Of a DNA stretch of 54,881 bases, positions 36,421-46,360 are shown piece by piece. The notes beneath the pieces were generated by a model. The model saw nothing but the letters and a program-made list of their open reading frames with translations. It had not been told where the DNA came from and made no database searches. Position 1 is the stretch's first letter. Each line of letters starts with the position of its first letter. The position numbers and the translations under genes are program-made. The stretch comes from CAYVSF01 sp046482855 (GTDB lineage Bacteria > Bacteroidota > Bacteroidia > Bacteroidales > UBA12077): contig JAWOEH010000195.1 of the NCBI GenBank assembly GCA_046482855.1, positions 1 to 54,881 on the forward strand. The letters are read 5' to 3'.

Positions 36421-39177
36421 TTAATGTACGGTATAATTGTATAAAAAGTTCTCTTTAGTGCCTACCAGCAAGTTAAAATATTTATGATCATTTCCCAAGA
36501 AACCAATTGTAAAAGGCGTTGAGCCACGTAGTGGAAATCCTCCATATTGCTTGCCGTTGCTATTGAAAAGGAAAATCTTTCCCGCCTTCCTGTCAGCAAC
36601 GCCCAATTTTCTGTCATTAAATGAGAAGTAATAGTACACAGGGGCTTCGATAATGGTGTTGGCAAAGGAATGGTCAAAAAGTTTCTTTTTATCTTTCCCA
36701 AAGATCGCCAAATTATTTCCATCTACAAAAATAAAATCCTCTCTGCCGTCGGCATCCAAATCTTCATATAAAAAGAAGTGATTACCTGTGAACTTACCAA
36801 ACTTTAATGATTGCACCTCTCCCTCTTCTGAAATAATCCTCACTACTCCGGCCGTATCAGTTGTAACAAAACCGTTCGTACCATTATCATTATACAAATA
36901 AAAGTTATTTTTTTCAGAGGCAGCAAACTGTTCCGATACAGGCACGCGTATTTCTCCGCGGCGATTTAAAATATAAACACGAAACTTATCATGCACAACC
37001 AAGTAATCCCGTGTATCGAAACGGAAATGTTGTACCGGATTTGTTACACGTGTATCGGTGCCTTCAAATTGCCACCCCTCATTCAATGTACCATCCAGAT
37101 TGTATAAGTATACCCTTTTATTTGCGCAGGGAATAAATAACCGGTAGTTTCTATTCTGGTCATAATCGAAAAGTGCCAAACCAGCTGTGGCTTTAGCTCG
37201 TAACTTAACAGGATAACGTTCAACATAATTGCCGTTCCTGTCAAGTAAATGAAGCTTACCAGGTGTAGAAAACAACAACTGCAGCTTCCCGTTTTTGAAA
37301 TAATCTACCTGATGAACCTTTCCCAGGATAGGTTCGTCCAGTTGAAGTTTCCACAACACCCGCCCTACTTTATTTATCAAATAAATATTGTGATTCAAAT
37401 CCTGCACAAAAATCTCATGCTCCTTAGTATAGTGATTTTCCACCAGTTGCGGTTTAAAGTTAATTACGGTATCCAGATGACTCTCCCAGATAGTTTGCGC
37501 ATCCTCTCTAACCTCGGGTGTATACTTCAGAAAAAGATTATTAAACAGCAGATCATTACTTCTTCGAATTTGTAGAGCCACGCCCTGAAATTTCCTAAAG
37601 GTTTGTGCATGCGTAACCATCTTTTTTTCGAGCAAAGGAGTTAAAAAGCGACCGATTACATCAGGGGCTTTAAACAAATTGCTGTAGCCAAAGATATTTG
37701 ACTTACTTGAGAGATAGTCGGCAAATTGATCAAATCGCTGATCTTTATCGAGTGTTTTACCCAGCACATTATAATGCAAAATTTTATACAGCTCATCTCT
37801 GGATTGAGCCACAAACATGAAATTATCATAGAAAGCCACATACCTAAAACTCCCTTTCGCAAACATGCCTCCCAATAGTTGACCAAATAAATCACCCCTG
37901 GGCAATTTGAGTACTTCAAACTGCGTATCCTTATCAATTCGGATAGCGCGAGCCGTTACCTGATGATTTCCTTTCATAGCCTGAAGGGTCTCCTTAAGTT
38001 TCTCGCGAGCTGTAGCCCTCGACTGCACACGTACAACCAGAAAAGGCTCATCTTCCGGTGTATTGTTATCCAAATCGGCAAATCCATAAGCCACCTCCTG
38101 GTATATTATCTCTTTAAACAACCGTTCGAAATCTGCCTGAAATGTCTTATTGAGCTCTGTAAAATAGTTTACGCGGCCGTCGGCCTGGTTAGTGCTCACC
38201 AAAAATTGGTAGTACTCTTCCTGAAACTGCACAAAGTCAGAAACTCCAAGGGAGAAAAACACCGAGGTAGTGGCTGGGAGTACTTTTGTAATATTTGACT
38301 CTATCGGTTCCTGGTTCATAAAAAGGCGCAGGTAATTTTCAGCCGAATCATTCTCCGATGTAAATCCATTAAACATGAGAGCATCCTCCTTAAGGTTCAT
38401 ATCCAACTCCACCCAGTTTGCCAAAGAGGGTTGTTCTTGTAAAAATTCTTGATAGGAGGTAGAAAACAGCAGCGATAGTACCTCAGGAAACGTTTCGAGG
38501 TTCAAGTATACATTGGCAAAGACATTTTTTCCTGCCGTTTGATACACCTCCTCAAACCCTGGATTGGTTCTGAGATTTTCCTTCAGCTCACTCTGTCGTA
38601 TCACACTCTCCACCAGAATTGATGAACGACCGACAACAAGAACATCCTTCACCACAGCATAATACAAAGGCGCAATGGCCAGGGTATCAAGAAATGTTAT
38701 CTTATTCAAAGCTTCGCCATTATATTTCCTTGATGTAACTTCCTTTACAGCATGTAAATCCTGAGAGAGTGTTTTTTCAACAGCTTGTAAATGCTGTTTT
38801 TGTCGTATCTTAATATAGGTAACAAAACTCAGCTTAGACTTTCCGGTTCTATGACCCGAAAAGACAACAGGCCTATCTAATGCATCATAAAGAGAAGGCA
38901 TTTCCTTAAAGCCAGGAACCAGTTTGCCCATAATTGCATCTAATTCCTTTATAGCATTTAGGCCTTGAAGTTCCTTCCAAATAGGATTCTCCCTGCGTGT
39001 CTCCGTAAGGAAATTTTGCACATTTGATGTTTCAACAACGATTGCAGCATCCTGAGGAATAGCGGCAAATACATCGTAGTCAGGTAATTGATTCCGGGTA
39101 AGCGTAGCAATAATACCTACCAATACTACGACGATAAGAAATATCGAACCTGCAAACCAAAGAAATTGTTTACTCAT
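36421..39177 (-). CDS. DUF3352-domain protein with C-terminal propeller-like region
   Basis: The 918-residue protein has one N-terminal membrane helix (about 6-27), then DYDVFAAIPQDAAIVVETSN, a DUF3352-like start. The domain covers about 35-580 and contains repeated self-similar strands around VFSGHRTG and VFFSLGVSDF. Residues about 600-918 contain propeller-type repeats (HNIYLINKVGRVLWKLQL, KRVYLYNLDGTLNEGW, DFIFVDGNNLAIFGKD) resembling PQQ/VCBS blades. It is probably anchored in the inner membrane facing the periplasm. It is the first gene of the operon with the lipoprotein and DUF5723 genes. Function is unknown. Confidence 0.72.
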   Translation of the reverse strand: MSKQFLWFAGSIFLIVVVLVGIIATLTRNQLPDYDVFAAIPQDAAIVVETSNVQNFLTETRRENPIWKELQGLNAIKELDAIMGKLVPGFKEMPSLYDALDRPVVFSGHRTGKSKLSFVTYIKIRQKQHLQAVEKTLSQDLHAVKEVTSRKYNGEALNKITFLDTLAIAPLYYAVVKDVLVVGRSSILVESVIRQSELKENLRTNPGFEEVYQTAGKNVFANVYLNLETFPEVLSLLFSTSYQEFLQEQPSLANWVELDMNLKEDALMFNGFTSENDSAENYLRLFMNQEPIESNITKVLPATTSVFFSLGVSDFVQFQEEYYQFLVSTNQADGRVNYFTELNKTFQADFERLFKEIIYQEVAYGFADLDNNTPEDEPFLVVRVQSRATAREKLKETLQAMKGNHQVTARAIRIDKDTQFEVLKLPRGDLFGQLLGGMFAKGSFRYVAFYDNFMFVAQSRDELYKILHYNVLGKTLDKDQRFDQFADYLSSKSNIFGYSNLFKAPDVIGRFLTPLLEKKMVTHAQTFRKFQGVALQIRRSNDLLFNNLFLKYTPEVREDAQTIWESHLDTVINFKPQLVENHYTKEHEIFVQDLNHNIYLINKVGRVLWKLQLDEPILGKVHQVDYFKNGKLQLLFSTPGKLHLLDRNGNYVERYPVKLRAKATAGLALFDYDQNRNYRLFIPCANKRVYLYNLDGTLNEGWQFEGTDTRVTNPVQHFRFDTRDYLVVHDKFRVYILNRRGEIRVPVSEQFAASEKNNFYLYNDNGTNGFVTTDTAGVVRIISEEGEVQSLKFGKFTGNHFFLYEDLDADGREDFIFVDGNNLAIFGKDKKKLFDHSFANTIIEAPVYYYFSFNDRKLGVADRKAGKIFLFNSNGKQYGGFPLRGSTPFTIGFLGNDHKYFNLLVGTKENFLYNYTVH

Positions 39178-39480
39178 AAAGTAGCACCTAAAATTTGAAT
39201 TGAACCTATCTCATCCGACGGTGCCGGATACACAAACTCCAAAATTAACGCATTCCTTTGAAACTACGAAAAGTAAATGGCTATTACTCACAGAAAAAAT
39301 AAGTGCATCCCACCTGCTTGAATACACCATCATTATTGTATTTAAAAAAAGCGAATACGAAATGCCTACATGCTGTTTCCAAAAATAAATATACTCGCAA
39401 TTCACATTCCTTCCCTTCAAACCCTTGGTTAAACGATCGTATACTATTTTTGTCTCTTTTGAAAGGAAACATTCTACCTA
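39178..39480. other. Divergent intergenic region, 303 bp
   Basis: This is the divergent promoter region between the DUF3352 operon and the TonB-dependent receptor. Apart from the receptor promoter candidate at 39425-39452, I see no hairpin, operator palindrome or short gene in it. Confidence 0.5.
39425..39452 (+). promoter_or_regulatory. Promoter candidate for the TonB-dependent receptor
   Basis: TATTTTTG (39445-39452) matches TAnnTTTG exactly. TTG at 39425-39427 lies 17 bp upstream in the -33 position (19 is the usual spacing). The leader would be about 22 nt. Confidence 0.5.
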
Positions 39481-41952
39481 ATGAAGCGAATAAAATTGAG
39501 AGCCGCACGTACGGAAAATAATAGAAAAGCAAGTTCCGGCTCAGCCTATTTCTTACACAAAACCTTCACACTAGCTCTTCTCTTGCTGTTGGCCTCATGG
39601 AGCAACACATTGGGGCAAACCATTAAAGTAACCGACAATGAGCATACCCCAATAGCCAATGTAGCTATCTTCTGCGAGAGCAAAACTCGCTCGGTAATAA
39701 CAAATGATTCAGGAACAGCTGATATCAGCCATTTTAATCATGATGATCTGTTGCATTTTCAACATCCCTCCTATTCAGCATTTTATATCCGTAAAAAAAA
39801 CATTAAGAATGGATTGATAAAACTATCGCTTCGCTATTATGCTATTGATGAGAGTGTGATATCCGTACACCGATGGGAGCTCAATCCGGATGAGATCCCC
39901 AACAAAATAGTTACATTGTCTCCTCAACAAGTGGCGTTACAGAATCCGCAAACCACAGCCGATTTACTGGGAGCCACACAACAAGTTTATATTCAAAAAA
40001 GCCAATTAGGTGGTGGAAGCCCCATGATTCGAGGATTTGCAACAAGTTCGGTACTATTGGTTGTGGACGGGGTGAGAATGAATAATGCTATTTTTCGTTC
40101 AGGCAACATACAAAACATAATCTCTATTGATCCCAATACCATTGCTCGCTCTGAAGTGATCTTCGGACCCGGAAGTGTTACCTACGGAAGTGATGCATTG
40201 GGAGGAGTAATGGATTTCCATACCCTCCAACCCAAATTAAGTACCAGCGATTCGACACAAACCCATACAGAAGCACTTGTCCGGCATGCTACAGCAACCA
40301 ATGCATTTACCGGTCACTTACATAGCTCCATCGGAGGCGAAAAATGGAGTGCCCTCACCAGTATTACCTACAGCGACTTTGATAACCTGCGTATGGGTTC
40401 GCACGACAATGAAGAATATCAACAGTATTACTTCGCAACTACTTGGAGAGGCAGGGATACAACGTTGCTGAATCCGGATCCGGAAGTACAAAAATATAGT
40501 GGATACCAACAGGTGAATCTTATGCAAAAAGTCCGTTACCGGCCCGATGAACATACAAATCTGGAGTACGGATTTCACTATAGCGAAACTTCAGACATCC
40601 CCAGGTACGATAGACTTATCCAGTGGAGTAGCGACAAACCCAAATACAGCCAGTGGTATTATGGGCCTCAAAAGTGGTTACTAAATACCCTGCAATTTGA
40701 TAAAAAAAGGTCAACTCCTTTTTTTAATGAGCTTAAAGCTACTGTAGCCTATCAGTATTTTAAGGAAAGTCGACACGACAGAAAATATAAAGAGGCTATA
40801 CGCCGCAACAGAACAGAAAAACTTGATGCATTTTCGATAAATATCCATTTTGAGAAAGATCTTACTGAACAACAAATGCTTTTTTATGGCACCGAATACC
40901 ATTTTAACAGCCTTACTAGCACAGGAAGAAAAAATAACATTTACACAAATCAGTCGGAGGTTACTGCAAGTCGATACCCCGACGGAGACAATCATTATAC
41001 CACAGCAGCCATGTATGTGGGGCACAAATTCACACCCAACCACAAACTAACACTCTTAACCGGATTTCGGTATACACGCATTTGGAGTTACTCGACTTTT
41101 AACAACACCGGATTTTACCCATTCCCCTTTTCCACCATCCAACTGAATACGGGAGCAATAAATGGGTCTTTGGGGGTCGTATACAACCTCCGCCCCGCAA
41201 CGCGCTTACGGATGAATCTTTCCTCCGGGTTTCATGCACCCAATATCGATGATTTGGCAAAAGTTTTTGATTCCGAACCGGGTAGTGTGATTGTTCCAAA
41301 TCCCAACCTGGAGCCTGAATATGCCTATAATTTGGATATGGGTATAGAACAACGGATAGGTCAAATGCTGCACATTCAACTTACCGGATTTTACACACGG
41401 CTTGAAAATGCAATGGTTCGTCGCGATTTTCAATACAATGGAAAAGACACATTGATATACGATGGCACACCCAGTAAGGTAACAGCCCTGGCCAATGCCG
41501 ACTATGCCCGACTGTGGGGAATGCATGCCAGCCTTGAGTGGTCAGTTAACCAACAGCACAAGATTAAAGCGCTGATGAATTTCACCGAGGGAAAGGACAG
41601 TCAAAACAAGCCATTACGCCATGTAGCGCCCCTGTTTGGCTCACTCCGATACAAATATGCTACCCATAAATTTCAATTCATTGGTTATATTACTTATAAC
41701 GGAAAGATCGCCAACAAAGATTTAGCCCCCAGCGAGCAGAGCAAAACACATATGTATAAGCTTAACAAGCAAGGTTTGCCATACGCACCCGCATGGTATA
41801 CACTAAATGTAAAAACAGATTACAAGTTAACAAAGAACATCACGTTACAAGTAGGTTTGGAAAACCTTCTGGACAAACGCTACCGGCCCTACAGCTCCGG
41901 AATTGTAGCTCCAGGGCGTAATTTCATCATATCACTGCGCGGGCGTTTCTAA
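39481..41952 (+). CDS. TonB-dependent outer-membrane receptor, heme/hemoglobin-receptor-like
   Basis: The 823-residue protein has a signal peptide after a long basic N-region (cleavage near 46, LGQ). A carboxypeptidase-like regulatory domain (about 47-125) is followed by a plug (about 145-260) with GGGSPMIRGFATSSVLLVVDGVRMN and GPGSVTYGSDALGGVM. A 22-stranded barrel completes it, with the terminal strand NFIISLRGRF. The plug motifs resemble hemin/hemoglobin receptors such as HmuR and vitamin or siderophore importers. TonB energises transport. No SusD partner is adjacent, arguing against glycan import. Confidence 0.87.
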   Translation: MKRIKLRAARTENNRKASSGSAYFLHKTFTLALLLLLASWSNTLGQTIKVTDNEHTPIANVAIFCESKTRSVITNDSGTADISHFNHDDLLHFQHPSYSAFYIRKKNIKNGLIKLSLRYYAIDESVISVHRWELNPDEIPNKIVTLSPQQVALQNPQTTADLLGATQQVYIQKSQLGGGSPMIRGFATSSVLLVVDGVRMNNAIFRSGNIQNIISIDPNTIARSEVIFGPGSVTYGSDALGGVMDFHTLQPKLSTSDSTQTHTEALVRHATATNAFTGHLHSSIGGEKWSALTSITYSDFDNLRMGSHDNEEYQQYYFATTWRGRDTTLLNPDPEVQKYSGYQQVNLMQKVRYRPDEHTNLEYGFHYSETSDIPRYDRLIQWSSDKPKYSQWYYGPQKWLLNTLQFDKKRSTPFFNELKATVAYQYFKESRHDRKYKEAIRRNRTEKLDAFSINIHFEKDLTEQQMLFYGTEYHFNSLTSTGRKNNIYTNQSEVTASRYPDGDNHYTTAAMYVGHKFTPNHKLTLLTGFRYTRIWSYSTFNNTGFYPFPFSTIQLNTGAINGSLGVVYNLRPATRLRMNLSSGFHAPNIDDLAKVFDSEPGSVIVPNPNLEPEYAYNLDMGIEQRIGQMLHIQLTGFYTRLENAMVRRDFQYNGKDTLIYDGTPSKVTALANADYARLWGMHASLEWSVNQQHKIKALMNFTEGKDSQNKPLRHVAPLFGSLRYKYATHKFQFIGYITYNGKIANKDLAPSEQSKTHMYKLNKQGLPYAPAWYTLNVKTDYKLTKNITLQVGLENLLDKRYRPYSSGIVAPGRNFIISLRGRF

Positions 41953-42332
41953 CAAAAACAAGAATTATTTAAAAGAGGTCAATAGCTAGTTACTTACACT
42001 TGCGTCTTTGATGTATATAGTAACAAAGGGCTTTCTCAAAACACAGCGTCCTTCAGAGTAGAAGTAAGTAACACTTGGACGGGGTTAACTCCGTTAAAAA
42101 GCGAAGCAGGCTCTGAACTTCATTCATAATGATAAATATTTATGACTAGTTCTGACTAATAAGAAGCATGATTAAAGCAGAGAAAATGTATGCTAAAGAT
42201 TTTATAGGAGATTAGCTACTGACGGCTATAATTGATTATTCGGCCAAAATGCTCAGCGGGCTTGCACAGTTTGGTGCAATCATTGCAGTGTTTCCGAAAA
42301 AGAAGTACCTTGTTCCCTTAAAATAACTTGTT
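41953..42332. other. 380-bp intergenic region with short inverted repeat and a stop-interrupted small frame
   Basis: It contains a 9-bp inverted repeat, GTTACTTAC (41989-41997) and GTAAGTAAC (42064-42072), both followed by ACTT; no T tract follows. A 53-codon frame runs 42168-42326 with an in-frame TAG at 42213-42215. Its second part reads KMLSGLAQFGAIIAVFPKKK and ends 6 bp before the next gene. No recognisable promoter, tRNA or terminator is seen. Confidence 0.4.
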
Positions 42333-43454
42333 ATGAGAATCTTACCCCTGCTGATTACGGGTATCGTTTTTGTGTTTGCAGGAACAACATCGGCGCAAGA
42401 AGTAACCCCTGATAAGAAGTCGGAAATTGACAGAAACAAAGAAGCTTACGAGCAGATCTTTCGGAAAGAAATAGGCCTTGAAGTATTTCCTGCCCCAAAC
42501 TACCAACATCTGCTCGACCTAATTCCGGCCTATCTGCCAAACTGGGTATTTCAGGGCATCAGCAACCACCCCGATACCTTATGGGCCATAGGCATTTCAA
42601 ATCCGGCAATGCCACCAGAGCAAGCGCTGCTTCAGGCCCAGCTGAGAGCAAAAGCACTGATTGCTTTAGCCCATAAGGCCCGTTTGCAATACATCTCCGA
42701 CGACTTCGGCAAGCTAGCTGAAGACGGACGCCTTCAGGATATAAGCGCCAAATACCAGGACTTTTCATTACTAAACGCTGAACTGGATTTCAATGCCAAT
42801 GCTTTCCATTGTGCGCAAACCTTCAGAACCAAATATGATGAAACAATTGTGCGTATGGGCTTTACGCAGCAACGTGATCTTCCCGATACAACACGACTTA
42901 AGGTAACAGTGGAACGATTAAATGTGTATATCGAAACAACAGAGGGTGTCGAGAAGATCACGACCTCCCGAATGCTGATAAATGAGACAGGAACAACTGA
43001 TAACCTGACCGATGAAGTCGTTACGGAACGATATAATAAGGGACTGACTCGTACCCATAGATGGAATGACAGCTTGCTACCTGTATTTGATAGAAAAACA
43101 CACTACATTAGCGACATACCCCTCCCCGACAGTTCAAACATGCACACAACAGACGCCGTTTATGGCATATGGCTGGGAGTACTGGAAAATATGGCACACC
43201 AGGTAAGTATCAGGGCTACCCATATGCCATCGATAGTTAAAAACACATCGGACTTTTATACCACGCAAAACGACTACCTGATTAGGACTTTAGCGAGCAA
43301 TTGCATTCGTTTTCAGCTAGAAAACTGGTGGCTGCAAAAAAATGACATTGCCATAAGAATAGTTACTGAAAACATACAGAACCTCCTTCCTGGTTCCAAG
43401 GGAGAAAAAGAAAAAAGCAAAAAAAATGCAAACATTTCGGAAGAAACACAGTAA
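42333..43454 (+). CDS. Exported protein of unknown function (LPP20-like helix motif)
   Basis: The 373-residue protein has a signal peptide (cleavage near 22, TSAQ). Residues about 88-115 (MPPEQALLQAQLRAKALIAL) resemble the amphipathic helix of LPP20-type and DUF4384-associated envelope proteins, where a SHS2-like fold follows. The C-terminus is lysine-rich and probably disordered (KGEKEKSKKNA). No catalytic motif is visible. It lies 26 bp before the Na/Pi transporter gene on the same strand, so they may be co-transcribed. Confidence 0.6.
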   Translation: MRILPLLITGIVFVFAGTTSAQEVTPDKKSEIDRNKEAYEQIFRKEIGLEVFPAPNYQHLLDLIPAYLPNWVFQGISNHPDTLWAIGISNPAMPPEQALLQAQLRAKALIALAHKARLQYISDDFGKLAEDGRLQDISAKYQDFSLLNAELDFNANAFHCAQTFRTKYDETIVRMGFTQQRDLPDTTRLKVTVERLNVYIETTEGVEKITTSRMLINETGTTDNLTDEVVTERYNKGLTRTHRWNDSLLPVFDRKTHYISDIPLPDSSNMHTTDAVYGIWLGVLENMAHQVSIRATHMPSIVKNTSDFYTTQNDYLIRTLASNCIRFQLENWWLQKNDIAIRIVTENIQNLLPGSKGEKEKSKKNANISEETQ

Positions 43455-43480
43455 CATGTATGCATAATTGCTAAGCTGCT

Positions 43481-45130
43481 ATGGGAGGAACCATCGAAAT
43501 CATAAGTTTTCTTGGGGGCCTGGCCTTGTTTCTGTTGGGTATTGAAAGCCTCAGTTCAGGGTTACAGCGAATTGCAGGCGCCCGATTTAAACACTTGATG
43601 GCCTCCTTTACACAAAACTATTTCAAAGGCATTGTAACGGGAACAGCCTTAACCTCGGCAACTCAAAGCAGCAGTGCCACCACCGTGATGCTGGTTACTT
43701 TGGTGGAAGCAGGCTTACTTTCCTTTGGCAAATCCCTGGCAGTTATTTTAGGTGCAGGCATAGGTACCACCATTACGGTACAGCTAATTGCCTTTCATCT
43801 TGACAACTACGCTCTTCTCATCATCTTTGTAGGGTTAATCCTGAGCTACACAAAAGAGCGAACGCTTGCTCACAAACTCAGTAAGCCCCTGATTGGTTTT
43901 GGGTTGATATTCTACGGGATGCACTTAATGAGTTCGGCCATGGCGCCTCTACAGGATTCGCCCTGGTTTCTGGAGATTATCCGACAAATCAGCCATCCGC
44001 TGCCGGGCATTCTGATAGGCGTAGTTTTAACTGCGCTAATGCAAAGCAGTGGTGCCTTTATTGGGATTCTGCTTATTCTCACCACCAGCGGAAGTATCGA
44101 TTTAGTGCAATCCATTCCCCTTATTCTTGGCTCCAACTTGGGAACAACCATTACTGCTTTTATTGCTTCATTAAAAACATCGCGTGAGGGTTTTAAGGTA
44201 GCACTTGCCCATGCCCTAATCAAACTAACCGGCATTTTGCTATTTGTCTGGTGGATGCCTTCTTTTGCCCATCTGGTTGAAAAAATCACGCAGTTAGCCG
44301 TAGAAAACTCTGAGGCCTTATCCCCGGCCAGGCTAATTGCCAATGCACACACTGTATACAACATTTTACTTACCCTCTTTTTTGTGCCTCTTATTAAACC
44401 ACTGGCTTATGGGTTAAACAAACTATTGCCGGAACGTGCCAGTAAAGAGGTAACAACCATCGAACTTACTTCCATTGAAGGAATAGAAAATACAGACATG
44501 GCACTGACAATTTCGCGCCACGAAACGGAAAAGTTTGCTAAACATATTCAGACCTACACAAAAAACTTACTTTCCTATTTTACGCATACCAACAAAGATA
44601 AACCGCACTATTCAGCGGCTACCTACCAGAATGTTGAAGAGCAGTACAACAAATATCACCAACAACTATTGACCCTGAGCAAAAACAATGAGGTGGAAGA
44701 GGAAATAAATGAGGTATTTCAGGTACTTTTCACCCTCAAAGAGTTTTATCAGATTGCCAGGCTCATGCATTTTCATCTACCCGATATATTAGAGGAATGG
44801 AATGACGGGGATTTTGCTTTCTCGGAGCAGGGACAAGAGGAGCTAAAGGAGTATCACACCAAATTGCAAAAACAAATTAGCAGAGCTATAGAGGTATTTC
44901 AAGAGGTGGATATCGACAAGGCCAAACACATGAAGGACAAATACAAAAAGTACCGCGCCATGGCCTCCGAATTAGAAGAGCAACATTTCGGGCGCATACG
45001 CGATGATATTCAGGACTCCATCGAGACCTCCAATTTCCATCTGCATCTGTTAACCCTTATCCGGGATATGACCAGTCATGCTACTAATATTGCCAGACTA
45101 CTTATTCGATGGCATCAACCCGAAAACTAG
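43481..45130 (+). CDS. Na+/phosphate cotransporter (PNaS/NptA type) with PhoU-like domain
   Basis: The 549-residue protein has two inverted-repeat PNaS units in the first 310 residues, with signatures SATQSSSATTVMLVTLV and LMQSSGAFIGILLIL followed by GSNLGTTITAF. Residues about 340-549 are helical and charged, like PhoU. The transporter couples Na+ entry to phosphate uptake, although several bacterial members have no proven substrate. The PhoU-like tail suggests regulation by phosphate state. It lies 26 bp after the exported-protein gene and 36 bp before the next start. Confidence 0.88.
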   Translation: MGGTIEIISFLGGLALFLLGIESLSSGLQRIAGARFKHLMASFTQNYFKGIVTGTALTSATQSSSATTVMLVTLVEAGLLSFGKSLAVILGAGIGTTITVQLIAFHLDNYALLIIFVGLILSYTKERTLAHKLSKPLIGFGLIFYGMHLMSSAMAPLQDSPWFLEIIRQISHPLPGILIGVVLTALMQSSGAFIGILLILTTSGSIDLVQSIPLILGSNLGTTITAFIASLKTSREGFKVALAHALIKLTGILLFVWWMPSFAHLVEKITQLAVENSEALSPARLIANAHTVYNILLTLFFVPLIKPLAYGLNKLLPERASKEVTTIELTSIEGIENTDMALTISRHETEKFAKHIQTYTKNLLSYFTHTNKDKPHYSAATYQNVEEQYNKYHQQLLTLSKNNEVEEEINEVFQVLFTLKEFYQIARLMHFHLPDILEEWNDGDFAFSEQGQEELKEYHTKLQKQISRAIEVFQEVDIDKAKHMKDKYKKYRAMASELEEQHFGRIRDDIQDSIETSNFHLHLLTLIRDMTSHATNIARLLIRWHQPEN

Positions 45131-45145
45131 ATAAAAAATTTTGTT

Positions 45146-45153
45146 TACTTTTG
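45146..45153 (+). promoter_or_regulatory. -7 box TACTTTTG before the GNAT-like gene
   Basis: An exact TAnnTTTG match lies between the Na/Pi gene stop and the GNAT-like ATG. It would start transcription near 45159, which argues for the ATG at 45167 over the upstream GTG at 45155. No -33 TTTG is present. Confidence 0.4.
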
Positions 45154-45166
45154 AGTGAAATCGCAA

Positions 45167-46360
45167 ATGTATCCTCCTATGCAAAATAGCTATACGCTTG
45201 AAGAAGTAAAAACACCCGAACAGGAAAAAAAATTCCTCCAAATTGCTATTGATCTTTATAAAGAAGAAAAAAAATGGATTCGCCCACTGGACAAGGATAT
45301 TACGGAGGTTTTTGATCCGAAAACCAACAAATTATTCCGCAATGGTCAAGCTATTCGTTGGAATCTGAAAGATGAAAACGAGCACTACATTGGACGTATT
45401 GCGGCATTTATCGACAAAAAAACAGCCAAAAACAGTGAACAGCCCACCGGGGGAGTGGGATTTTTTGAGTGTATCGATAACCAGGAAGCCGCCAACACCC
45501 TATTTGATGCAGCAAAAAGTTGGTTAGAAGAGCGAAATATGGAAGCCATGGACGGGCCCATAAATTTTGGCGACCGGGACAAATGGTGGGGCTGCTTGGT
45601 TGACGGTTTCAACCACGAACCCAACTATTGCATGCCTTACAATTTCCCCTATTACCAAAAGCTTTTTGAAAATTATGGTTTCAAAAATTACTTTAATCAG
45701 TATACCTTTTATCGGAAGATAGAAAAAAAAGGGATGGCCCCCATTATGGAACAAAAGGCTCAAAGGGTGTTTGATAATCCGCACTTCACCTTTGAGCACA
45801 TACGAAAAAAAGAGCTCGAAAAGTTCACCGAGGATTTTCGAATTATTTATAATCAGGCCTGGGGACGGTATACGGGCGTAAAGGAGATAACCACAGCACA
45901 CGCCCGCGCTTTAATGAAAAGTATCGGACCCATTTTAGATGAAAAGCTCATGTGGTTTGGGTACCACGATGGCGAGCCCGTTGCATTTTTCCTGATGATC
46001 CCAGAAATCAACGACATTGTGAAGCACTTACATGGAAAGATGAACCTCTGGGGCAAACTAAAATTCCTTTTCTACCAAAAGACCCATGCCTGCGATACAG
46101 CTTTGGGATTAATTTTTGGTATTATTCCCAAACACCAGGGCAAAGGAGTTGAAGGAGGCTTAGTCTACTCTTTTGCCGGCGAGGCACTAAAAAGAGGCTT
46201 CCCATATAAATATTTGGAACTTAACTGGATAGGCGACTTCAACCCTACTATGATTAAAGTCGCCGAACAAATTGGCGGCAAACCCATCAAAACGCATGTC
46301 ACCTTCCGTTATTTATTTGACCGCAACAAACCCTTTACACGAGCTAAAAAAGTGAGCTAA
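45167..46360 (+). CDS. GNAT-like protein of unknown function
   Basis: The 397-residue protein has the C-terminal motif HQGKGVEGGL followed by a hydrophobic helix, resembling the acetyl-CoA-binding loop of GNAT acetyltransferases. The conserved segment MDGPINFGDRDKWWG lies near 125. Homologues are common in Bacteroidota but uncharacterised as far as I know. Starts at GTG 45155, ATG 45167 or ATG 45179 are possible; 45167 is chosen from the promoter position. The stop and the sdaA start share one base (TAATG), so translation is coupled. Confidence 0.65.
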   Translation: MYPPMQNSYTLEEVKTPEQEKKFLQIAIDLYKEEKKWIRPLDKDITEVFDPKTNKLFRNGQAIRWNLKDENEHYIGRIAAFIDKKTAKNSEQPTGGVGFFECIDNQEAANTLFDAAKSWLEERNMEAMDGPINFGDRDKWWGCLVDGFNHEPNYCMPYNFPYYQKLFENYGFKNYFNQYTFYRKIEKKGMAPIMEQKAQRVFDNPHFTFEHIRKKELEKFTEDFRIIYNQAWGRYTGVKEITTAHARALMKSIGPILDEKLMWFGYHDGEPVAFFLMIPEINDIVKHLHGKMNLWGKLKFLFYQKTHACDTALGLIFGIIPKHQGKGVEGGLVYSFAGEALKRGFPYKYLELNWIGDFNPTMIKVAEQIGGKPIKTHVTFRYLFDRNKPFTRAKKVS

